This document shows positions 17,395-26,929 of a stretch of DNA of 64,000 nt, in pieces; position 1 is the first letter of the stretch; each line of letters opens with the position of its first letter. This DNA comes from Nitrospirota bacterium. Its GTDB lineage: Bacteria > Nitrospirota > Thermodesulfovibrionia > Thermodesulfovibrionales > UBA1546. Location: positions 1 through 64,000 of the forward strand of contig JACPZK010000022.1 in NCBI GenBank assembly GCA_016195565.1, given 5' to 3'. The notes beneath the pieces were generated by a model, which was given only the letters and a program-made list of their open reading frames with translations, did not search any database and had not been told where the DNA came from. The position numbers were made by a program, and so were the translations under genes.

Positions 17395-18729
17395 CTAAAA
17401 TATATACCCGCTCTCTCCATGCTGGGACTGGTCAAGACCGACAAACTCCTGCTCCTCATCAACCCTGAGACCTACCATCCTGTCAACGATTTTGAGAATA
17501 ATCAGTGTGGTCACAAAGACAAATACAAAGGTCGCCACTACAGCAATGGCCTGAATGCCGAGGAGCGGTGGATTGCCATAAAATAAACCATCCTTGCCTG
17601 CAGGGTTTATTGCTGTAGATGCGAAAAGTCCTGTGGCAAGAGCGCCCCATGTCCCTCCAACTCCATGTATGCCGAGAACATCAAGGGAGTCATCATAGCC
17701 GAGTCTCTGCTTTAGGTTTACCGCTATGTAACAGAATATCCCGGCGCCTATTCCGATTATTATTGACGACAGAGGACTCACAAAACCTGCTGCCGGTGTG
17801 ATGGCAACAAGCCCTGCCACTGCTCCGCTGACTACACCGAGGGCTGTTGGTCTCCCCCTCTGTATCCATTCAACAATCAACCAAGTCATTGCCGCAGTAG
17901 CGGTAGCAGTGTTAGTCGTAACAAATGCAACAGAGGCAAGCCCGCCAGATGTCAGGGCGCTGCCTGCATTAAAACCAAACCACCCAAACCACAGAAGTGC
18001 AGCTCCGAGCATGGTCATTGGTAAGTTATGCGGGGGCATTGCCTCCATTCCATAACCCCGTCTCTTTCCTATTACAAATACTGCAGTAATGGCAGCAATT
18101 GCGGAATTGATGTGAACAACCGTCCCACCCGCAAAGTCAAGGGCTCCCAGTGTGCTTCCTATCCACCCGCCTCCCCATACCCAATGGCATAGGGGCGAAT
18201 AGACAAATGTGAGCCAGAGCGCTGAAAAGAGTATCAATGCTGAAAACTTCATCCTCTCAGCAAATGCCCCTGTAATGAGGGCTGGTGTTATTACGGCAAA
18301 CATACCCTGAAACATCATGAAAATAAGGTGCGGGATTGTGGGCGCAAGAGGCGCTGACTCCTGCCCAACACCCTTAAGACCGAGCCAGTCAAGACCGCCT
18401 ATAAGGCCCCATTTATCCGGCCCGAATGCGAGTGTATATCCCCAGAGAACCCATATCACACTCACAATACAGAGTATGACAAAACTGTGCATTATGGTTC
18501 CGAGGACATTCTTCCTTCTGACCATGCCGCCATAAAAGAGTGCCAGTCCGGGTGTCATCAGCATAACAAGGGCTGTAGAAACTAACATCCATGCGGTATC
18601 TCCTGAGTCGATCTTTTGTGGGGCAGGCGCTGTCTGCACATGCACATCTGTCTTAGTTTCTTCCGCAAATGCAATGCCTGCCGTTACCATGAGACCTAAA
18701 AGAATCGCCAAACATAATAGTCTTTTCAT
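17395..18729 (-). CDS. amt: Ammonium transporter (Amt family), copy 3
   Basis: This 444-residue Amt has a signal peptide (MKRLLCLAILLGLMVTAGIAFA), a short linker and the full membrane core (GDTAWMLVSTALVMLMTPGL, GALDFAGGTVVHINSAIAA, GIHGVGGTWGALATGLFA). It ends in GLDQSQHGESGY, as copy 1 does. ATG 18729 follows GGAGGGTATTGGA. It lies 66 bp downstream of nrfA on the same strand, so it is probably read from the nrfHA promoter. That would couple ammonium uptake to nitrite ammonification. Confidence 0.95.
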   Translation of the reverse strand: MKRLLCLAILLGLMVTAGIAFAEETKTDVHVQTAPAPQKIDSGDTAWMLVSTALVMLMTPGLALFYGGMVRRKNVLGTIMHSFVILCIVSVIWVLWGYTLAFGPDKWGLIGGLDWLGLKGVGQESAPLAPTIPHLIFMMFQGMFAVITPALITGAFAERMKFSALILFSALWLTFVYSPLCHWVWGGGWIGSTLGALDFAGGTVVHINSAIAAITAVFVIGKRRGYGMEAMPPHNLPMTMLGAALLWFGWFGFNAGSALTSGGLASVAFVTTNTATATAAMTWLIVEWIQRGRPTALGVVSGAVAGLVAITPAAGFVSPLSSIIIGIGAGIFCYIAVNLKQRLGYDDSLDVLGIHGVGGTWGALATGLFASTAINPAGKDGLFYGNPPLLGIQAIAVVATFVFVFVTTLIILKIVDRMVGLRVDEEQEFVGLDQSQHGESGYIF

Positions 18730-18766
18730 TCCAATACCCTCCACAGCTTTTTTATAAATTAGCAAT

Positions 18767-18780
18767 AAGCAGCGCTGCTT
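18767..18780 (-). other. Perfect palindrome between nrfA and amt copy 3
   Basis: AAGCAGCGCTGCTT is a perfect 14-bp palindrome in the 66-bp intercistronic gap. The plus strand has a T-run after it and the minus strand does not, so it is more likely an mRNA-processing or stability stem than a terminator of nrfA. Confidence 0.5.
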
Positions 18781-18795
18781 GTTCTGTTTTTTTTA

Positions 18796-20223
18796 TTATT
18801 TTTGATTTAATAGCGCAGCCTTTCTCTGGACCTTGGGCTTAAATTTAGTCTTCCCATCCGTAGACTTATACCTCTCCAAAACTATCCGGTCAATTCTTGC
18901 CATATCCAGTTCTGGCGGGGTTCCGCCTGCCTTGAGAATGGCTTCCCTTGCCAGCATCTCTGCCTGTCTGCCCTGGTCAAGGGCATCACCCAATACACGC
19001 ATAGCCTCAGGTGGATTGTGGAAACCCATGCTGTTTTCAGCTCCTATCCATGTATTCCGATAATAGGCCTCCTCATATATTTCCTTTGCCTTTTTGATTA
19101 ATGCCTTATCTGAGCGGGGGTTTTTCTCTGCTGCCTCAATCATCAATGCTGCACGGGCCACTGAATAGCCTGCCTTTGTAAACATATGATTGACCCTGTC
19201 TTGAATGTTCAATACCTGTTCTTTTAACCACTCAGGGCTCTGGTTGTGGCACTGCATACAGGCCTTCATATTCTTTTTAAGAGGGCTTTCCCATCTATGG
19301 GAAGAAATCTTTTCCTTACCAGCCCTTTCATATGGCATGTGGCAGTCAGCGCATGCAACGCCTGCTGCCCAGTGCACACTTCCGGGTGATGAAAACAATT
19401 CAAACTCAGGATGCCTGATATGTCCCATCTTCTGGTCTGTGACCTTGTGCTTCCATTCCCTGAGGTTTTCATCCTTGATCTGTTTTATTACAGCCTCGAT
19501 AGTGATATTCCCCCATTTACCATTCTTCCACGGGAATAAGAGTCCAATGGATTTATTATCCTTGTCCTTAGGAATCTTGTAATCCACATGACATTGGGCA
19601 CAAACAAGGCTTCTCAACTCCTGCCTCGTTAATTTATCCGGGTCTTTACCAATAGACTTCAATGCCTCTATCAGGGTCCAACGGTTTATGCGTAAATCCA
19701 TTGTCTTTGGGTCATGGCAGTCAGCGCAAACAACACCCATTTCCCTGTGTTTTTCTGGGATTTCTTTCCAGACCTCATCATAGGGCTTTCTAAAGTAATC
19801 AACCTTCAATCTTTCTTTCAGTTCAGGAACATAGGGGCTTTTGCAGCTCAGGCAAACACCACCCGCCTTTTTCCGTGAGGCATCAATCCTTAACTGGTCT
19901 TTAAGCATGTCCGTATGGCCATTTGGCTCGTTATACTCCACACCCATTCCCCAACCATCAAGAAGCACAAGCTGAAAGGGCCAGGGGCTTAGTCTGCACT
20001 CCTCATCATTCCTGTATTTGCTGTACCCTTTTGTTCTCTCGCTGTTCTTCAGATAGCTGTCATAATGGAGCGGATATAGCCTGCCCCAGACAGCAGGGTC
20101 CTTCTCTCCTTCAGGTATGGTTATTGGTGTTGCAACTGTCTTTGCCTTTTGTTCACAGCCCAATGCGAGTATGCTTAGAAGCAGTAAACAAAAGACAGTC
20201 ATTAGATAATTTTTCTTCCGCAT
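18796..20223 (-). CDS. nrfA: Ammonia-forming pentahaem cytochrome c nitrite reductase
   Basis: NrfA reduces nitrite to ammonium with six electrons in the periplasm. The signature CXXCK active-site haem is present (GGVCLSCKSP), followed by four CXXCH sites (VVCADCH, LVCAQCH, VACADCH, KACMQCH). A calcium-site-like segment and catalytic His region is seen in CHMPYERAGKEKISSHRWES. Length 475 is typical. The N-terminus is a lipoprotein signal (LLLLSILALGC lipobox), so the enzyme is probably membrane anchored. It follows nrfH by 56 bp. Confidence 0.97.
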   Translation of the reverse strand: MRKKNYLMTVFCLLLLSILALGCEQKAKTVATPITIPEGEKDPAVWGRLYPLHYDSYLKNSERTKGYSKYRNDEECRLSPWPFQLVLLDGWGMGVEYNEPNGHTDMLKDQLRIDASRKKAGGVCLSCKSPYVPELKERLKVDYFRKPYDEVWKEIPEKHREMGVVCADCHDPKTMDLRINRWTLIEALKSIGKDPDKLTRQELRSLVCAQCHVDYKIPKDKDNKSIGLLFPWKNGKWGNITIEAVIKQIKDENLREWKHKVTDQKMGHIRHPEFELFSSPGSVHWAAGVACADCHMPYERAGKEKISSHRWESPLKKNMKACMQCHNQSPEWLKEQVLNIQDRVNHMFTKAGYSVARAALMIEAAEKNPRSDKALIKKAKEIYEEAYYRNTWIGAENSMGFHNPPEAMRVLGDALDQGRQAEMLAREAILKAGGTPPELDMARIDRIVLERYKSTDGKTKFKPKVQRKAALLNQK

Positions 20224-20279
20224 TGAATCCCCCTTTTTATTCTTGAACCTTTAGCTGATAGCTGTCAGCTTTTTTAATA

Positions 20280-20738
20280 TTAATATCCATGTGGAACCCC
20301 TCTATGGCATTCCCAGCACTTCCTGTCATCTTTATGGATAATGCCTGCCACCAACTGCTCGTGACACCTCAAACAATTACCCATAACAGTGTCCTCACCA
20401 TGCCTTGATATCCTGATAGGGTCATGGGCACTGTTAAACATTTGTGCATATCCGTGATAAATACCATCCCTTGTCTTGCCTGCTAATTTTGTAACAATAC
20501 TCTCTTGCGGCACATGACAGTCACTGCATCCTGCCCAGTTTCTGTGGGCCGAGTGAGACCAGTTTTGATACTCACCTTTCATCGCATGACAGGAGACACA
20601 GAACTCTGGCTTATTTGTGTATACCCACGCCTCCTTAGCAGCGAGCGGAATAAGCGGAATAAGTATCACACCTGCAACAACTACTGCCAACAAAACCCTG
20701 TAAGGCATTCCTAATGGCTTCTTTCTTATTACCTTCAT
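20280..20738 (-). CDS. nrfH: Tetrahaem cytochrome c quinol dehydrogenase NrfH
   Basis: NrfH passes electrons from menaquinol to NrfA. One N-terminal membrane helix (VLLAVVVAGVILIPLIPLAA) is followed by four CXXCH haem sites: CVSCHAMKGEY, CSDCH, CLRCH and CWECH. Length is about 152 residues, normal for the family. ATG 20738 has AGGAGGTGAGG upstream and is preferred over 20756. A sigma-54 promoter lies at 20808-20823. Confidence 0.95.
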   Translation of the reverse strand: MKVIRKKPLGMPYRVLLAVVVAGVILIPLIPLAAKEAWVYTNKPEFCVSCHAMKGEYQNWSHSAHRNWAGCSDCHVPQESIVTKLAGKTRDGIYHGYAQMFNSAHDPIRISRHGEDTVMGNCLRCHEQLVAGIIHKDDRKCWECHRGVPHGY

Positions 20739-20807
20739 AACCTCACCTCCTGTCAAATCCAGAAACTGGATGAACCTTATCTTTTATTGCTTTTTGATAA
20801 AAGGTTG

Positions 20808-20823
20808 TGCCAGAATCATGCCA
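20808..20823 (-). promoter_or_regulatory. Sigma-54 (-24/-12) promoter of nrfH-nrfA-amt
   Basis: The minus strand reads TGGCATGATTCTGGCA, nearly identical to the two amt-operon promoters. The expected start is about 55-60 bp upstream of nrfH. Confidence 0.87.
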
Positions 20824-20876
20824 GAATATAACGGCTTGATTTGTAAGTATTTTTAAGAATTGAATATGCTACGCTT

Positions 20877-20898
20877 TTGTACGTTGATACAATTTTGT
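20877..20898 (-). promoter_or_regulatory. Candidate enhancer-binding site (TTGT-N8-ACAA) for nrfHA
   Basis: TTGTACGTTGATACAA (20877-20892) followed by TTTTGT stands exactly 69 bp from the sigma-54 motif, as at the other two promoters. Confidence 0.7.
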
Positions 20899-20908
20899 CG
20901 TATTTGAT

Positions 20909-21019
20909 CGCGTAAGCCGTCTGAAAAATAAAATCACTTTTGACGGAAGGAACCAGTATAATAGAGAAAAACTTAACGAGTTGGGATTTGAATACTTTCA
21001 GATGGGGGTTGGTGAATAA
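20909..21019 (+). pseudogene. C-terminal remnant of a UDP-glucose/nucleotide-sugar dehydrogenase
   Basis: In the frame ending with TAA at 21017-21019 about 36 codons read SRLKNKITFDGRNQYNREKL then [20 protein letters not shown] followed by GFEY is the recognisable end of UDP-glucose 6-dehydrogenases. Upstream the frame loses similarity and runs into the nrf regulatory region. The stop overlaps the ATG of the UDP-xylose synthase gene, so a ugd-uxs operon was probably truncated here. Confidence 0.6.
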
Positions 21020-21957
21020 TGGGAAAAAGGATATTGGTGACAGGCGGTGCGGGCTTTCTCGGTTCGCATCTGTGTGAAAGACTTCTGAATGACGGTTATG
21101 AAGTGCTCTGTTTAGATAATTTTTACACCGGACGGAAGGCGAATGTTGCTCAGCTAATGTCCAATCCGTATTTTGAGGTTATGCGTCATGACATTTGCTT
21201 CCCTCTTTATGTTGAAGTTGACGAAATATACAACCTTGCCTGTCCTGCGTCGCCTATTCATTATCAGTTTGACCCTGTGCAGACTACAAAGACATCGGTT
21301 CACGGCGCCATCAACATGCTCGGACTTGCTAAAAGAGTAAAAGCAAAAATTCTTCAGGCATCAACAAGCGAGGTGTATGGAGACCCACAAATACATCCTC
21401 AAGATGAAATATACTGGGGAAATGTTAATCCAGTCGGCCTGAGGTCCTGCTATGATGAAGGCAAAAGATGTGCTGAAACGTTGTTTTTTGATTATCATCG
21501 CCAACATAAACTAAAAATAAAGGTTGCAAGGATTTTTAATACCTACGGGCCGAGGATGCATCCGAACGATGGAAGGGTTGTAAGTAATTTTATAGTGCAG
21601 GCATTAAAAGGAGAAGATATCACTGTTTACGGCGACGGAAGCCAGACAAGGAGCTTTTGTTATGTGGATGACCTTATAGAAGGCATAGTCGGGCTTATGA
21701 ATAGCCCTGACGATTTTACCGGGCCTATGAATATGGGGAACCCCAATGAATTCACCATAATGGAACTTGCTGAAAAGGTGATTGATATGACGGGCTCAAA
21801 ATCTAAGATTGTTTTTAAACCCCTTCCTCCTGATGACCCAACCCAGCGGCAGCCGGACATAACACTTGCAAAGAATGTAATCAAGTGGGAACCCAAAGTC
21901 TCTCTGTCAGAGGGCTTGAAGAAAACCATAGCGTATTTTGAAGAAACACTGAAGTAA
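21019..21957 (+). CDS. UDP-glucuronate decarboxylase (UDP-xylose synthase), SDR family
   Basis: This enzyme converts UDP-glucuronate to UDP-xylose for surface polysaccharides. The Rossmann GxxGxxG is in [16 protein letters not shown], and the UXS-specific region is [16 protein letters not shown]. The catalytic STSEVYGDP and Y-x3-K ([11 protein letters not shown]) are present, as is [10 protein letters not shown]. Length 312 is normal for bacterial UXS. Its substrate-supplying dehydrogenase appears truncated just upstream, so UDP-glucuronate must come from elsewhere. Confidence 0.92.
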   Translation: MGKRILVTGGAGFLGSHLCERLLNDGYEVLCLDNFYTGRKANVAQLMSNPYFEVMRHDICFPLYVEVDEIYNLACPASPIHYQFDPVQTTKTSVHGAINMLGLAKRVKAKILQASTSEVYGDPQIHPQDEIYWGNVNPVGLRSCYDEGKRCAETLFFDYHRQHKLKIKVARIFNTYGPRMHPNDGRVVSNFIVQALKGEDITVYGDGSQTRSFCYVDDLIEGIVGLMNSPDDFTGPMNMGNPNEFTIMELAEKVIDMTGSKSKIVFKPLPPDDPTQRQPDITLAKNVIKWEPKVSLSEGLKKTIAYFEETLK

Positions 21958-22093
21958 GCGATGAAAATGATTCCCATTGTAGCGCCTGTTTTCTGCGAAA
22001 GAAGCAATATCAGAAGATTTTATGAACGTTGTTAATGCTCAGTAATTAGGTAACTCTTTTGGTATAGTAAAAATCAACCAAAGGAGAACTGTT

Positions 22094-22171
22094 ATGCATT
22101 ATGAGTATCAGATTATTCTTAAGAGATGGCTGCCAATCCTATTAGAAAGGGCGAAACTTGTTTGGTTATAA
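22094..22171 (+). CDS. Small hypothetical ORF (25 aa)
   Basis: ATG 22094 has a good AAAGGAG eight bases upstream and encodes a 25-residue peptide rich in Leu/Ile/Trp and basic residues before TAA. Nothing identifies it. It may be a small peptide or the remnant of a longer gene. The rest of the 21958-22208 gap holds no other recognisable feature. Confidence 0.25.
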   Translation: MHYEYQIILKRWLPILLERAKLVWL

Positions 22172-22208
22172 AGAAAATATTTAATAAAAGTGGAGGAAGG
22201 AAGAAAGA

Positions 22209-23036
22209 ATGACTGATATTAATGAGAAAGAAAGGCTGCTGGGTTTACATATTGACGAAAAAGCAGCTCAATCCAAATCTATCATAAAAAAAGCTGTTGA
22301 GAGATTTGGCGTTGAAAATATCGCGATAGCCATTACAGGAGGCAAAGACAGCACAACAAATCTATGGTTATGGAAACAGGCATGTGATGAGATGGGTAAA
22401 AAACTGCCGGTATGCATGTTTATTGATGAGGGAGACGTATTTGACGAGATAAACGAGTTTGTCGGTTATATCAAAAGCAGTTGGGCGCTTGATATTGCTT
22501 GGCTGAAGAATGAGGATGTCAGTTCAAAAGCCCCTGTCATTGGTGACACAATCAGGGTTTCAACCCTGACCGCGGCAAATCAGGCTGCTCTTCAGGAAAT
22601 GGGATTTAATGAAGCCGGGTTCCCTTTTATCCCTGATTCTACTGTTTGTAATCATCTCATGAAAACATTGCCTATGAGGGAATTCATTGCGCAGAATCAT
22701 ATCAAAGCTGTTTCTACAGCTATCAGGTGGGATGAGCAGACCGCAAGGAAAGACGAAGATTATTTCAGTCCGAGGACCAACCCGGAGCACACGAGAATAC
22801 ATTCCATTCTCCATTTCAGGGAACGCGACATCTGGATAGCAATTTTCAAGTATGCTATACCTTATAACAAATTATACAAGCTCGGGTACCGCTCGCTCGG
22901 CGCGCGGTGTGCGACAGGAAAGGCGTCTGATATCCCCGCATGGATGCAGGATCTTGAAAATACTCAGGAAAGGGTCGGCAGGGGGCAGGATAAGGAACAG
23001 GTTATGGATCATCTCAGGGCGTTAGGGTATATGTAA
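22209..23036 (+). CDS. PP-loop ATPase of the PAPS reductase/CysD-like family
   Basis: This cytoplasmic adenine-nucleotide alpha-hydrolase-fold protein has 275 residues. The PP-loop motif is AIAITGGKDSTTN (SGGKDS variant). The central part has AIRWDEQTARKDEDYF and later the CysD/CysH-like ILHFRERDIWIAIFKY and GYRSLGARC. Relatives activate sulfate or sulfur, or are orphan PP-loop enzymes. Neither a CysN partner nor a CysH Cys-tail is present, so the substrate is unknown. Start ATG 22209 has GGAGGAAG upstream. It lies 20 bp before the phosphodiesterase-like gene. Confidence 0.72.
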   Translation: MTDINEKERLLGLHIDEKAAQSKSIIKKAVERFGVENIAIAITGGKDSTTNLWLWKQACDEMGKKLPVCMFIDEGDVFDEINEFVGYIKSSWALDIAWLKNEDVSSKAPVIGDTIRVSTLTAANQAALQEMGFNEAGFPFIPDSTVCNHLMKTLPMREFIAQNHIKAVSTAIRWDEQTARKDEDYFSPRTNPEHTRIHSILHFRERDIWIAIFKYAIPYNKLYKLGYRSLGARCATGKASDIPAWMQDLENTQERVGRGQDKEQVMDHLRALGYM

Positions 23037-23055
23037 ATAATACAGCGGGTGACAA

Positions 23056-24330
23056 ATGTTTAATAGGCTCTTTGGAAAGAAAGAAAAAAAAGTCGTTATA
23101 CTGGGAATAGATGGCGTTCCATATACCCTGCTCTGCGCCTATATGGAAAGAGGGATAATGCCAAGGCTGTCAGGGCTTTGCTCAAGCGGCGGCAGGCTTT
23201 GCAGGATGAAATCCACCCTTCCGGAAATATCTTCGGTCGCCTGGAGCAGTTTTATAACAGGCAAAAATCCGGCTGAGCACGGCATATTCGGTTTTATGGA
23301 GATAGACAGGCAAAGTTATGATTATACATTTCCGAATTTTACGTCACTTAAAGAAATGCCGTTCTGGGAAAAGGAAAATGTAAAGTCTGTTGTGCTGAAT
23401 ATTCCCCAGACGTACCCGGCAAGGCCTATAAACGGCGTCATGGTAAGCGGCTTTGTGGCTCTTGACCTTAAAAAGGCTGTGTATCCGGAAAGGGTCTACG
23501 AATATCTGAACAGCATCGGCTACCGTATTGATGTAAATGCAAGGCTTGCGCAGGAAAATCCAGAAGCCTTCTTTAAAGATATTTTTGATGCTTTTCAGAA
23601 AAGAAAAACTGCGATCAAACATTTATACGAAAATGAGGAATGGCAGTTGTTTATAGGGACTGTTACGGAAACCGACCGTCTGCATCATTTTTTCTTTGAT
23701 TCGGCAATAGATGGAGAATACTACCATGTATTTGAACGATTTTACAGGGAGCTTGATGCTTTCATAGGAGCTATGGCTTATATGGCTGTAAAGGACGGGG
23801 CCTTGTTTTTCACTTGCTCGGATCACGGCTTTACCCCAATAAAAACAGAGGTATATTTGAATAAATGGCTTGTCGAAAACAGATACCTTACATTGAACGG
23901 TTCTCAGGGGCTTAAGGGGATAACTCCAGATTCAAAAGCATTCTGCCTTGATCCCTCAAGAATTTATATTCACCTTGAAGGCAAATATGGCAGAGGATGC
24001 ATCAAACAGTCTGAATATCAACCATTAAGGAATGAATTAAAGGAAAAACTCCTGAAGATTGAGTTTGAGGGGGAAAAAGTTATAAAGGCTGTTTACACGA
24101 AGGAAGAGATCTTTATCGGCATCCATACAGAGAACGGGCCCGACCTTTATCTCCTGCCCCATTACGGTTTTGACCTGAAGGGAGCCGTGAATAAAGAAAG
24201 TGTTTTTGGAGTTACGCACTTCAAAGGGATGCATACTTACGATGACGCCCATTTCTATTCTTCTGTTCCGATTACAGAAGAGGATTTAAAGATTGAAGGC
24301 CTGGCGGCTGTAATTACTGCAAATTTATGA
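23056..24330 (+). CDS. Alkaline-phosphatase superfamily protein (type I phosphodiesterase/nucleotide pyrophosphatase)
   Basis: This 424-residue enzyme has the alkaline-phosphatase fold. The first metal Asp is in VVILGIDGVPYTLL, the nucleophile region is ISSVAWSSFITGKNPAEHG, a metal site is TVTETDRLHHFFF, and the distal metal Asp-His is in FTCSDHGFTPIK. No signal peptide is evident, so it may act in the cytoplasm. It is a paralogue of the 558-residue protein at 41481-43157. The substrate is unknown, but both lie near surface-polysaccharide genes. Confidence 0.8.
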   Translation: MFNRLFGKKEKKVVILGIDGVPYTLLCAYMERGIMPRLSGLCSSGGRLCRMKSTLPEISSVAWSSFITGKNPAEHGIFGFMEIDRQSYDYTFPNFTSLKEMPFWEKENVKSVVLNIPQTYPARPINGVMVSGFVALDLKKAVYPERVYEYLNSIGYRIDVNARLAQENPEAFFKDIFDAFQKRKTAIKHLYENEEWQLFIGTVTETDRLHHFFFDSAIDGEYYHVFERFYRELDAFIGAMAYMAVKDGALFFTCSDHGFTPIKTEVYLNKWLVENRYLTLNGSQGLKGITPDSKAFCLDPSRIYIHLEGKYGRGCIKQSEYQPLRNELKEKLLKIEFEGEKVIKAVYTKEEIFIGIHTENGPDLYLLPHYGFDLKGAVNKESVFGVTHFKGMHTYDDAHFYSSVPITEEDLKIEGLAAVITANL

Positions 24331-24341
24331 GTTTAAGTTAA

Positions 24342-24716
24342 ATGGCAGATAAGGTGAGAATAAAAATAGTTTTGAGTTGGTCCGCTACAATTTCTTATAT
24401 GGTTTTGATATTTTATTTTTCATCTCTTTCAAGACCGATTAAATATGAACTGCCGTATGGCGCTGATAAGATTATACATTTTATAGAGTATGCAGTTTTA
24501 GGTTTCTTGATGGCATACAGCTTAAAGAACTCAGGAGTCAGGCGTTATATTTTGTTTGGATGGGCCTTAGCTTCTATTTATGGAATTACAGACGAGATAC
24601 ATCAGTCCTTTGTGCCTATGAGGGATGCGTCGGTGTATGATATAGTGGCAGATAGTATTGGCTCGTTTGCCGGGGCATATTTCTTAAAAAAATATATAGA
24701 AACACATAATGAATAG
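24342..24716 (+). CDS. VanZ family membrane protein
   Basis: This 124-residue protein has about four membrane segments and the VanZ signature: FYFSSLSRPI, then GADKIIHFIEYAVLGFLMAY, and GITDEIHQSFVPMRDASVYD with the conserved Asp/Glu/His cluster. VanZ proteins give low-level teicoplanin resistance in some Gram-positives; their role in Gram-negative bacteria is unknown. It follows the phosphodiesterase-like gene by 11 bp. Confidence 0.85.
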   Translation: MADKVRIKIVLSWSATISYMVLIFYFSSLSRPIKYELPYGADKIIHFIEYAVLGFLMAYSLKNSGVRRYILFGWALASIYGITDEIHQSFVPMRDASVYDIVADSIGSFAGAYFLKKYIETHNE

Positions 24717-24849
24717 CGTTAATATATCAATTATAGGCGCTGAAGTCTTTGGCCTTTATATGCTCGAAGTAACTGTCTTAAAGATAACCGAACTTTTTGC
24801 CAGGTTTGGGCTGCCTGTATTTAAATATCTATCGAAGCAGTGTGGATAA
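24709..24849 (+). CDS. Small hypothetical ORF overlapping vanZ (46 aa)
   Basis: ATG 24709 lies within the last codons of the VanZ gene and opens a 46-residue frame with a hydrophobic, Leu/Val-rich stretch (VFGLYMLEVTVLKITELFAR). It ends one base before the chemoreceptor stop on the other strand. The ATG-TAG overlap arrangement is typical of coupled genes, but nothing identifies the product. Confidence 0.3.
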   Translation: MNSVNISIIGAEVFGLYMLEVTVLKITELFARFGLPVFKYLSKQCG

Positions 24850-24850
24850 C

Positions 24851-26929
24851 TCAGGTTTTATCATCAGCCTCAATAATAAATTTCTTTACCTCTTCTTTCA
24901 AAAAATTAGCCTGACTTCCGAGGTTATTAATGACGTCATTAACTGCTAAAGAGAGGTCAAGGTTTTGCCTGGCTATATCCTTTATCTTCTCTACTGCACA
25001 GGCTGTCTGGTTGCTGCCTGTCTGCTGCTCCTTGGTGGTTCTGGTTATGGATTCGACCCTGTCTTTGACGGTCTCGACGGCGTTGCTGATTTGTCTGCTG
25101 CCTTTTGTCTGCTCAACGGTTGCCTGCTGAACCTGTCTTGCTACATCCCTCATTGTCTCAACTACGTCCATCATCTGCTCTGAACCCTTTTTCTGTTCCT
25201 GAGTGGACATGGCTATCTCCCTCACCATCTGGGTGGTTGTCTGCACCAGCTCATTGACCTGATGGGCTGCCTTTGTCTGTTCCTTTGCAGCCTTCTTTAT
25301 CTCCAGCGTCATCTGCGAGGACATGGTCGAACCGTCGAGGACCTTATTAAATGCGCCCCTTACCTCTTTAGACAGCCCCATTCCTTCTATGGCAATCATC
25401 GAGGCCTCCTTCATTGATGTGACAGCCTCCTGAACCTCACCCTGGATCGAAGTTATTGTCTGGGCGATCTTCTTTGTGGAGGCAGCGGTTCTGTCAGCAA
25501 GTTTTTTTATCTCATCCGCCACAACAGCAAAACCCTTTCCATGTTCTCCTGCCTGTGCAGCAATAATGGCTGCATTGAGGGAAAGGAGGGTTGTCTGATC
25601 CGTTACCTCAGTTATGACTGTGAGTATCTGTTCGATCTGTTTGGACTTTTCCTCAAGCCTGTTTATTATCTGGCTTGCATTCTCCACTGATCCCATCATC
25701 CTCTCCATACCCACTATCGCCTTCTCTGATGCCTTTGTCCCAAGCTCAGAGGCGTCTCTCTTGACGCTTTCAGATAGCGCTGCCGATTTATCGGCGCTCT
25801 CCTCAATCTCCTTTATGCTATCGGTAAGCCCCTTTATAGTGAGAGAGGTCTTTTCAGCAGCAGTGGAAAGGACGACAGCATTCTCGGCTATCTGTTTTAT
25901 AGATGCTGACATCTCCTCTACAGAAGATGAGGAGGTCTCTACCAGTGAGGAGAGCGACTTGGTGCTGTCCGCAACCTGGCTTATGGATGTAACCATCTCA
26001 AGGATGGAGGAGGAGACCTCATTATAAAGCTGTGATAATACATCCACAGACTCATCTAAACTCTTTATGGAGTAATTCATCTCAGTCATGGAAGAGGATG
26101 TTACCTCTACGGATTCCATCTGGATATTGGCGCCTTCAAAGAGCCTCTTTGATGTGGCTGAGAGCTGGGCAGAGATAGTAGTTATGCTGGTCGAAGAATC
26201 CTTTATCTTCACAATTACACCTTTCAGGTCCTCAACCATCTTATTAAGCGTCTTACCGAGGTTGCCGAGCTCGTCGTCAGTTTTTATATCGAGTCGCTGA
26301 GTCATATCACCGAGGGCTATTGCTTGAGCAAAAGAGACATCTCTATCGAGAGGCCTCACGACTCCTTTTGTCACATACGTTGCAATGGCTCCTATTGCCA
26401 GAGAGATTCCGATGAGGCTTACAATAACCATCGCCAGTATCTGTTCCCTTATCTTCTTTTTTAGCAGGTGCTTGGTTAAACCTATCTTTATGGTCCCCAT
26501 CCTTTCATTCTGGTGTGCTATGGGCTGCTCTATCTCGATCACATCTTTCGCTGAGCTGACCTCTTTTAAGAGTTCCTTGGTCTCACTTCCCTTTCCCATT
26601 CTCAGACCAGCCGTTATACCCTTTTCTTTATCTAAATATGCTGAAAGTAAAATGCCATCCTTATTAAGGATAGCCGCGTAAAGGACCTCTTTATCCGTTG
26701 TCATCTCCTTTACATAGCTCTCCAGCATCGCCACATCATACGTCATGATCGAGACAGGCGCTACCTTTGCCATGAACTTTGCGAGGCTTTCACCCTTATT
26801 CATAAGTTCGTTTGTAAAGACGCGTTTCTCCGAGATTGCAACCCTCGTGGTAACAGCAAGCATCACCATGATGATTATGGCAATAACGATGATTATTATC
26901 TTTGTGCCTATCCTTTTGAGATTAAGCAT
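24851..26929 (-). CDS. Methyl-accepting chemotaxis protein
   Basis: This 692-residue chemoreceptor has a first membrane helix at residues ~10-30 ([20 protein letters not shown]). A periplasmic sensing region resembling a dCACHE/sCACHE-type fold follows ([35 protein letters not shown]), then a second helix ([19 protein letters not shown]) and HAMP ([18 protein letters not shown]). A long signalling coiled coil ends with the CheA/CheW hairpin [19 protein letters not shown]. It starts one base inside the stop of the PhnD-like gene (TAATG), so the two are translated together and the binding protein probably feeds this receptor. Confidence 0.93.
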   Translation of the reverse strand: MLNLKRIGTKIIIIVIAIIIMVMLAVTTRVAISEKRVFTNELMNKGESLAKFMAKVAPVSIMTYDVAMLESYVKEMTTDKEVLYAAILNKDGILLSAYLDKEKGITAGLRMGKGSETKELLKEVSSAKDVIEIEQPIAHQNERMGTIKIGLTKHLLKKKIREQILAMVIVSLIGISLAIGAIATYVTKGVVRPLDRDVSFAQAIALGDMTQRLDIKTDDELGNLGKTLNKMVEDLKGVIVKIKDSSTSITTISAQLSATSKRLFEGANIQMESVEVTSSSMTEMNYSIKSLDESVDVLSQLYNEVSSSILEMVTSISQVADSTKSLSSLVETSSSSVEEMSASIKQIAENAVVLSTAAEKTSLTIKGLTDSIKEIEESADKSAALSESVKRDASELGTKASEKAIVGMERMMGSVENASQIINRLEEKSKQIEQILTVITEVTDQTTLLSLNAAIIAAQAGEHGKGFAVVADEIKKLADRTAASTKKIAQTITSIQGEVQEAVTSMKEASMIAIEGMGLSKEVRGAFNKVLDGSTMSSQMTLEIKKAAKEQTKAAHQVNELVQTTTQMVREIAMSTQEQKKGSEQMMDVVETMRDVARQVQQATVEQTKGSRQISNAVETVKDRVESITRTTKEQQTGSNQTACAVEKIKDIARQNLDLSLAVNDVINNLGSQANFLKEEVKKFIIEADDKT

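Noticed and set aside
20941-20962. Sigma-70 promoter for uxs (TTGACG...TATAAT)
   Set aside because: The two hexamers are only 11 bp apart, and the sequence is explained as coding remnant of a UDP-glucose dehydrogenase.
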